Shown here one piece after another: positions 60,222 to 64,000 of a DNA stretch of 64,000 nucleotides (positions within the stretch are counted from its first letter, which is position 1; each line of letters opens with the position of its first letter). The notes beneath the pieces were generated by a model. The model saw only the letters and a list, made by a program, of their open reading frames with translations, searched no databases and was not told the origin of the DNA. The DNA is from Albifimbria verrucaria. Taxonomy: Eukaryota > Ascomycota > Sordariomycetes > Hypocreales > Stachybotryaceae. The position numbers were made by a program, and so were the translations under genes. The stretch lies in assembly GCA_020081605.1 (NCBI GenBank), contig JAHREC010000013.1, forward strand, positions 5,084,001 through 5,148,000. The letters run 5' to 3'.

Positions 60222-60760
60222 ATGTCGCAAAGACAGCAACAGCCACAATCTGCGCCGTCGCCTGCGCCAGCCACGACGACACGAACCACAACACAGACTG
60301 TTACCGCCGGGCAACCCCAAGCCGAAGCACCAAGAATACTGCGCTTGCGAGGACGGCACACGGCAAATGGACGTTCTGTCCAGTGGGCCGAGGATGTTGT
60401 AGACAACGAGGGCTTAGGCCGCAAGAGTTCCAAGGGTATGTTATACACTCCTCCCAGCCTCTCCACCGCCCCACCGTACTGACTGGGCCAAGTTTGCTGT
60501 ATATATCACCGACCGAAGGCCGTAGGCGAATCGAGCGATGAGTCCTCTTCAGACTCCTCCTCAGATTCCGATTCCGACTCCGACCTAGACCGAAGGGGCC
60601 GTGATGCAGACCACAAGCACGGCTGTGGGCACTCACACGACCACAGGCAGGGCCGCAGCTCGCAGGAAACAAGAAGCAGAAACGAGCACCGAGTCCAAAT
60701 GCCTATGAGAAAGTCCCGAAACCGAAGCCACAAGATAAAACCGCTGCTCCAAAGTCGTAG
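60222..60760 (+). CDS. ypi1: Type 1 phosphatase regulator Ypi1 (PPP1R11 family)
   Basis: Small, mostly disordered regulator of protein phosphatase 1 (Glc7), ~160 residues; exons 60222-60435 and 60493-60760. The N-terminus is Gln/Pro/Thr-rich. The family core is 'LRLRGRH' followed by 'GRSVQWAEDVVDNEGLGRKS' (the PP1-binding Val-x-Trp motif) and, over the intron, 'CCIYHRPKAVGESSDES'. A Ser/Asp run, a His/Cys patch (DADHKHGCGHSHDH) and a basic C-terminus follow. Near 60,655 the frame as written changes into a Ser/Arg/Asn-rich reading; one missing base restores 'KKQKRAPSPNAYEKVPKP', the conserved end, with a stop at 60760. The intron phase (1) matches on both sides. PP1 control at the nucleus is known for the family. 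Confidence 0.9.
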
Positions 60761-60975
60761 ACGGAGACGGTGGGCTTTGTGAAGCTGCAGCCTAGCGTCA
60801 CATGTTTGCTAGTCGAGGTTGCGCAATGGCCGTTGATTGTTATTTAGGAAAGCAAGCGAACATCATGGACAGGGCTCCAAACATTCAAGGATCAACGTTA
60901 ATGTGCTGCTGTAGACAGCTGGGTATCGATAGTTTATGATTACAATGAGTTGAACACCATCCGTGAGCCGAATCG

Positions 60976-61542
60976 CTAGCCCTGAGCTTCTTGGTCCTGG
61001 GTCTTTGCGCTCTGTACCACGAAGTACTTGCCAGCTTTCCTGGAGGCCGTTGCCAACGCATCCCACTTCTCCTCGTCTGGAGAAAGCTTCTCCTTTACCC
61101 TTTGGGGTCTCTGATAGTGTCCAACGTGAACTTCCTTTGCGAGCGCCTCCTTTAGATCTTCCAGACCTATCGTGTTCTCACGGATGGCCTGTTCCGTCTC
61201 ATCGTGAATGGCGCTCAGCGGCTCCACGCCTTTCGTGTCCACCCGTTGCACAGCGCGTACAAACGCCAGTTGGCTCTGTAGCGTCGCGATCATGGAGTCT
61301 TCCTCGGCCTGGGACTTGGGGAGCGGCAGGGCGGAAAGGCGGAGGAGGTGGTGAAGCTGTGCCGGGGTGATCGTCTCTGATGAGGTGCCCGAGGATGGCG
61401 TGAGGAGGGACTGGACGGACCAGGTCGGTTTGGACAGGATGTCGTTAACGGAGCGTGTGGATGACCAGCGTAGCTGACGAGGATGGGCGTGGCGCAATGC
61501 CAATCGCCGGACGGCCGCGCGGCAATTGATGCACAGCGTCAT
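60976..61542 (-). CDS. Mitochondrial Glu-tRNA(Gln) amidotransferase subunit (Gta3/GatC type)
   Basis: Subunit of the transamidation complex that makes Gln-tRNA(Gln) in mitochondria, 188 residues, single exon, frame intact. ATG 61542 gives MTLCINCRAAVRRLALRHAH, an Arg-rich presequence, then 'STRSVNDILSKPTWSVQSLL', the GatC-like core 'ITPAQLHHLLRLSALPLP', 'LQSQLAFVRAVQRVDTKGVE' and 'PLSAIHDET', and a fungal C-terminal extension (WDALATASRKAGKYFVV). An in-frame ATG 35 codons upstream is less likely because it adds a non-basic, non-conserved leader. It faces sec17 divergently, with 503 bp between start codons, and is convergent with ypi1. Confidence 0.85.
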   Translation of the reverse strand: MTLCINCRAAVRRLALRHAHPRQLRWSSTRSVNDILSKPTWSVQSLLTPSSGTSSETITPAQLHHLLRLSALPLPKSQAEEDSMIATLQSQLAFVRAVQRVDTKGVEPLSAIHDETEQAIRENTIGLEDLKEALAKEVHVGHYQRPQRVKEKLSPDEEKWDALATASRKAGKYFVVQSAKTQDQEAQG

Positions 61543-62045
61543 TGTAAAATACCGTAATTCGAATTTCTTTGTGATGAAGGAAGATGTAAGCGTAGTATTT
61601 TGACGGCGCTGGTGGGTGACGATGTGGATGAGAACCAAAAGCGTCAAGGTGTGAATGAATTTGGCACAAAATGTCTTATCGACGATAATGTTACCTACTA
61701 TGGAGGTTTGGCGGTACCCGTCTTAGGTGCCCTGCTCCCCAAGGCAAGGCCCCTAGCTACTAAGGTAGGCACTAAGTACCTATGTATCTGTAGGGGACGC
61801 ACCTTCAAGTGGCTCAAACGCCCAGACGCCCCCCGCAGCGTCATAGCTCGTGGCCACGCCGAAACGCTTTCAGGCAAGGTACATGTTTCGTGTCAGTTAC
61901 TGTACAGCACAGTAGTCGACTTGACCTTACCTTATAATTCCTATCCCAACCCTCGGCCCATTATCCTCCATTTTGCGACCCATACCTACTACCCAGCACC
62001 AAGATACCCATAACCCCTCCAAGGCCAAAGCCCAACACACACATC
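61543..62045. promoter_or_regulatory. Shared divergent promoter, amidotransferase subunit / sec17
   Basis: 503 bp. It includes several AGGTA/TACCT words at 61,700-61,790 and a CA/CT-rich leader before sec17. No defined box is recognised. Confidence 0.45.
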
Positions 62046-63118
62046 ATGGCACAAGATCCTCGAGCCTTGCTCCAGAAGGTCCGTCCTTGCCTGTACCCCT
62101 CCCCGCCATCGTCAATGCTGACGCGCAACACAGGCAGAGAAGACGCTGCAGGGCGCCAGCGGAGGCTTCAGCTTCTTCGGCGGTCGCGAGGAGAAGTACC
62201 AGAATGCCGCCGACCTGTTCATCGAGGCAGCGAATGCCTTCAAGATGCAGAACCAGTGTACGTCTAACCGCTGCATTCCCTTAACCTCCCAGGACCTGAC
62301 CCTGACGTGCTTCACCTCCCCACAGCCATCGAGGCAGGAAAGGCTTTCGAGAAGGCCGCGCAAATACAGACCCAAAACCTGAAGGAGCCCGACGATGCCG
62401 CCAACACGCTTGTCGACGCCTTCAAGGCCTACCGCAAGGAGGACCCGGCCGCCGCCGCCCGCTGCCTTAGCGTGTCCATCGACAGATACTGCGCCAAGGG
62501 CAACTTCCGCAGAGCTGCCGGACACAAGGAGACCCTGGGCGACCTGTACGAGAACGACCTGGGTGATATCAAGAGTGCGTTGCAGTGCTACGAGGCCGCC
62601 GCCGGCTGGTACGAGGGTGATAATGCCTCAGCGTGAGTCCTACCCTTCTTTGAGAGCCTAATCGAGCCCACGCGCGACCGGTGCTGACGACGACAACGCA
62701 TAGTCTGGCCAACAAGCTGTGGCTCAAGGTAGCTGACGTTGCCGCCCTCGAGGGCGACTACTACAAGGCCATCGAGAACTACGAAAAGGTCGCCGATCAG
62801 TCCATCAACAACAACCTCATGAAGTACAGTGTCAAGGAGTACTTCCTTAAGGCCGGCATCTGCCACCTTGCCAGCGGCGACCTGGTTGCCGCCCAGCGCG
62901 CCCTCGAGCGATACCGCGAGATGGACCCCACATTCGCCGGCCAGCGCGAGTTCAGGCTGCTGACGGACCTGTGTGAGGCCATCGAGGCCAAGAGCCAGGA
63001 CCAGTTCACCGACAAGCTGTTCCAGTACGACCAGGTGAGCAAGCTCGACAAGTGGAAGACGACCATCCTGGTCAAGGTGAAGAACCAGATCGAAGAGGCG
63101 GACGACGAGTTTGCGTAA
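62046..63118 (+). CDS. sec17: Alpha-SNAP, vesicular fusion protein Sec17
   Basis: Adaptor that links SNARE complexes to the Sec18/NSF ATPase for disassembly after membrane fusion. 292 residues, the normal size, in exons 62046-62078, 62134-62257, 62326-62632 and 62704-63118; the frame is intact. It begins MAQDPRALLQKAEKTLQGAS, with the membrane-contact loop 'GGFSFFGGREEKYQNAADLF', then TPR-like helices ('SIEAGKAFEKAAQIQ', 'DAANTLVDAFKAYRKEDPAA', 'ENDLGDIKSALQCYEAAAGW') and the C-terminal 'LDKWKTTILVKVKNQIEEAD' ending in acidic residues, as in all Sec17. Codon use favours C-ending codons, consistent with good expression. The first donor, GTCCGT, is slightly unusual but the junction Lys-Ala-Glu-Lys is conserved. 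Confidence 0.96.
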
Positions 63119-63615
63119 AGCCGCTTGAGGCTGGCGAGCTGGGGAGTTTGACGGGGCTGGGAAACGAATCAGTATGAAACATGCACCTCTACAGATAAGG
63201 TGAAGGCGTCTTGTTGCACTTATGTTTTGAGACAATACTCGAAGAGGGGTTTTGGGCTAGTAATACACAAAGACAACTCATCCGATCCAGCTTTATGTTT
63301 ATATGATGAAAATGATCCATATTTAAAAAGCATGTCCTGTTCTCTGTGCTTTCGAATCGCCACTTACTACGCTGTAATGCTCAAAAGAGAACCCTTATAT
63401 TCAACACCTAAACACAAGCATATAACCCAAGTCTGTGAAATGAGCAAACCAAGTTCATAGTAAACATAAATATCCATTCTGGTTACATCATTATTGAAGC
63501 TGAATTACACCCGTGTATTCACAAGCCCCTTTCCAGCCTACCGCGCCTTACCGCCAAACAATTGCCTCGCCAACCCCGTTACTCCAAAGACATTTCCGCA
63601 CGACCTTCAATTAAC
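63119..63615. other. Convergent intergenic region
   Basis: 497 bp between sec17 and the glucoamylase stop codons. Nothing recognised. Confidence 0.6.
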
Positions 63616-64000
63616 CTAGGATTGCCACTGATCTTGCTTGGTAACGGCAGTAGCACAGCTACGAGGCACCGTGTACGTACGGTTGGGATCCTTCTCCCAG
63701 GTCACGGCTCCGTTGGAAGCCACGTTGATGTACTTGTATTGGATGACTTGGCCGGCGGCAAGGGTGATAGTTGCCTGCCACAGCGGGTTCTGCGAGGTGT
63801 ATCGCGAAGCATCCAGGGCCACGGCGTTGGCAGGGTTCCAGTTGCCCAGAGCAGGAATGTTGCCCACGATCTTGATGGTTTGACCGTAGATTGTCGTGAC
63901 GCGGTCTTCGAATGTAACGGCCACAGCTGTAGGGGTGGTGCACCCACTTGCGCTGGAAGTCGTAGAGGTGGTGGTGGCCGAGGTTCCGGTTGCAGTGCTA
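63616..64000 (-). CDS. Glucoamylase C-terminus with CBM20 starch-binding domain (partial)
   Basis: Partial: the gene runs off the right edge of the window, so only ~127 C-terminal residues are seen. They comprise a Ser/Thr-rich linker (TSATTTSTTSSASG), then a family 20 carbohydrate-binding module: 'CTTPTAVAVTFEDRVTT', 'IKIVGNIPALGNWNPANAVA', 'LWQATITLAAGQVIQYKYI' and 'WEKDPNRTYTVP', ending Gln-Trp-Gln-Ser. The Trp of 'GNWNP' and the Trp of 'VTWEKDPNR' are the usual starch-contact residues. Such modules close GH15 glucoamylases, which release glucose from starch outside the cell. The catalytic domain is not in the window, so another CBM20 enzyme remains possible. The frame is intact. Its start codon, signal peptide and promoter all lie beyond position 64000. 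Confidence 0.85.
   Translation of the reverse strand, partial: STATGTSATTTSTTSSASGCTTPTAVAVTFEDRVTTIYGQTIKIVGNIPALGNWNPANAVALDASRYTSQNPLWQATITLAAGQVIQYKYINVASNGAVTWEKDPNRTYTVPRSCATAVTKQDQWQS

Overview
The window is nuclear DNA from a filamentous ascomycete, most likely a Sordariomycete and probably Hypocreales. The genes are intron-rich, with short introns (about 50-350 bp) carrying GTRNGT donors and CTAAC/CTGAC branch points. Leaders are CA- and CT-rich, and the gene content is typical of these fungi: a late-sexual-development ferritin-like protein, a CBM20 glucoamylase, a Gta3-type amidotransferase subunit and TMEM135-like, GET2 and SDE2 genes. The species cannot be named from the sequence alone.

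Layout. 2.0-6.6 kb holds a local cluster of small nuclear proteins built on a ~50-residue Myb/SANT-like domain: one complete AT-hook gene, a run of three domain-encoding first exons followed by a single tail, and one gene on the other strand. 6.9-10.2 kb holds UFD1 and a CD2BP2/Lin1 GYF protein, back to back. 12.9-14.4 kb is glyceraldehyde-3-phosphate dehydrogenase, with a repeat-rich, pyrimidine-rich promoter. 15.5-21.7 kb holds two unrecognised nuclear or coiled-coil proteins. 22.9-29.3 kb holds Reptin (RVB2), a secreted DJ-1/PfpI protein and a bHLH factor. 32.2-41.8 kb holds a TMEM135-like protein, GET2, the late-sexual-development protein and SEC31. 42.3-46.6 kb is a dense block of an RRM protein, a B12D/NDUFA4-like protein, COX6B, SDE2 and RPS10. 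48.0-55.9 kb holds a ten-exon zinc polyol dehydrogenase, a DUF3712-like protein and a HECT ubiquitin ligase. 56.0-63.1 kb holds mitoribosomal mL61, the mitochondrial GTPase GEP3, YPI1, a mitochondrial amidotransferase subunit and SEC17. The right edge cuts a glucoamylase gene.

Most genes are housekeeping and there are no operons, but several divergent pairs share 290-580 bp promoters. Two pairs join related functions: B12D/NDUFA4-like with COX6B (respiratory chain), and mL61 with GEP3 (mitochondrial ribosome).

One technical feature dominates the reading. Roughly 26 single-base deficits and about 8 surpluses, mostly at short homopolymers, break the frames of otherwise excellent genes, including GAPDH, RVB2, UFD1, SEC31 and COX6B. 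In most of these genes, restoring one base per site gives an uninterrupted protein of the family's normal length. I read this as base-calling or assembly error, not decay. The most interesting biological signals are the phase-matched array of Myb-like first exons and several candidate 3-5 nt exons. I found no transposon, CRISPR array, tRNA or rRNA gene.
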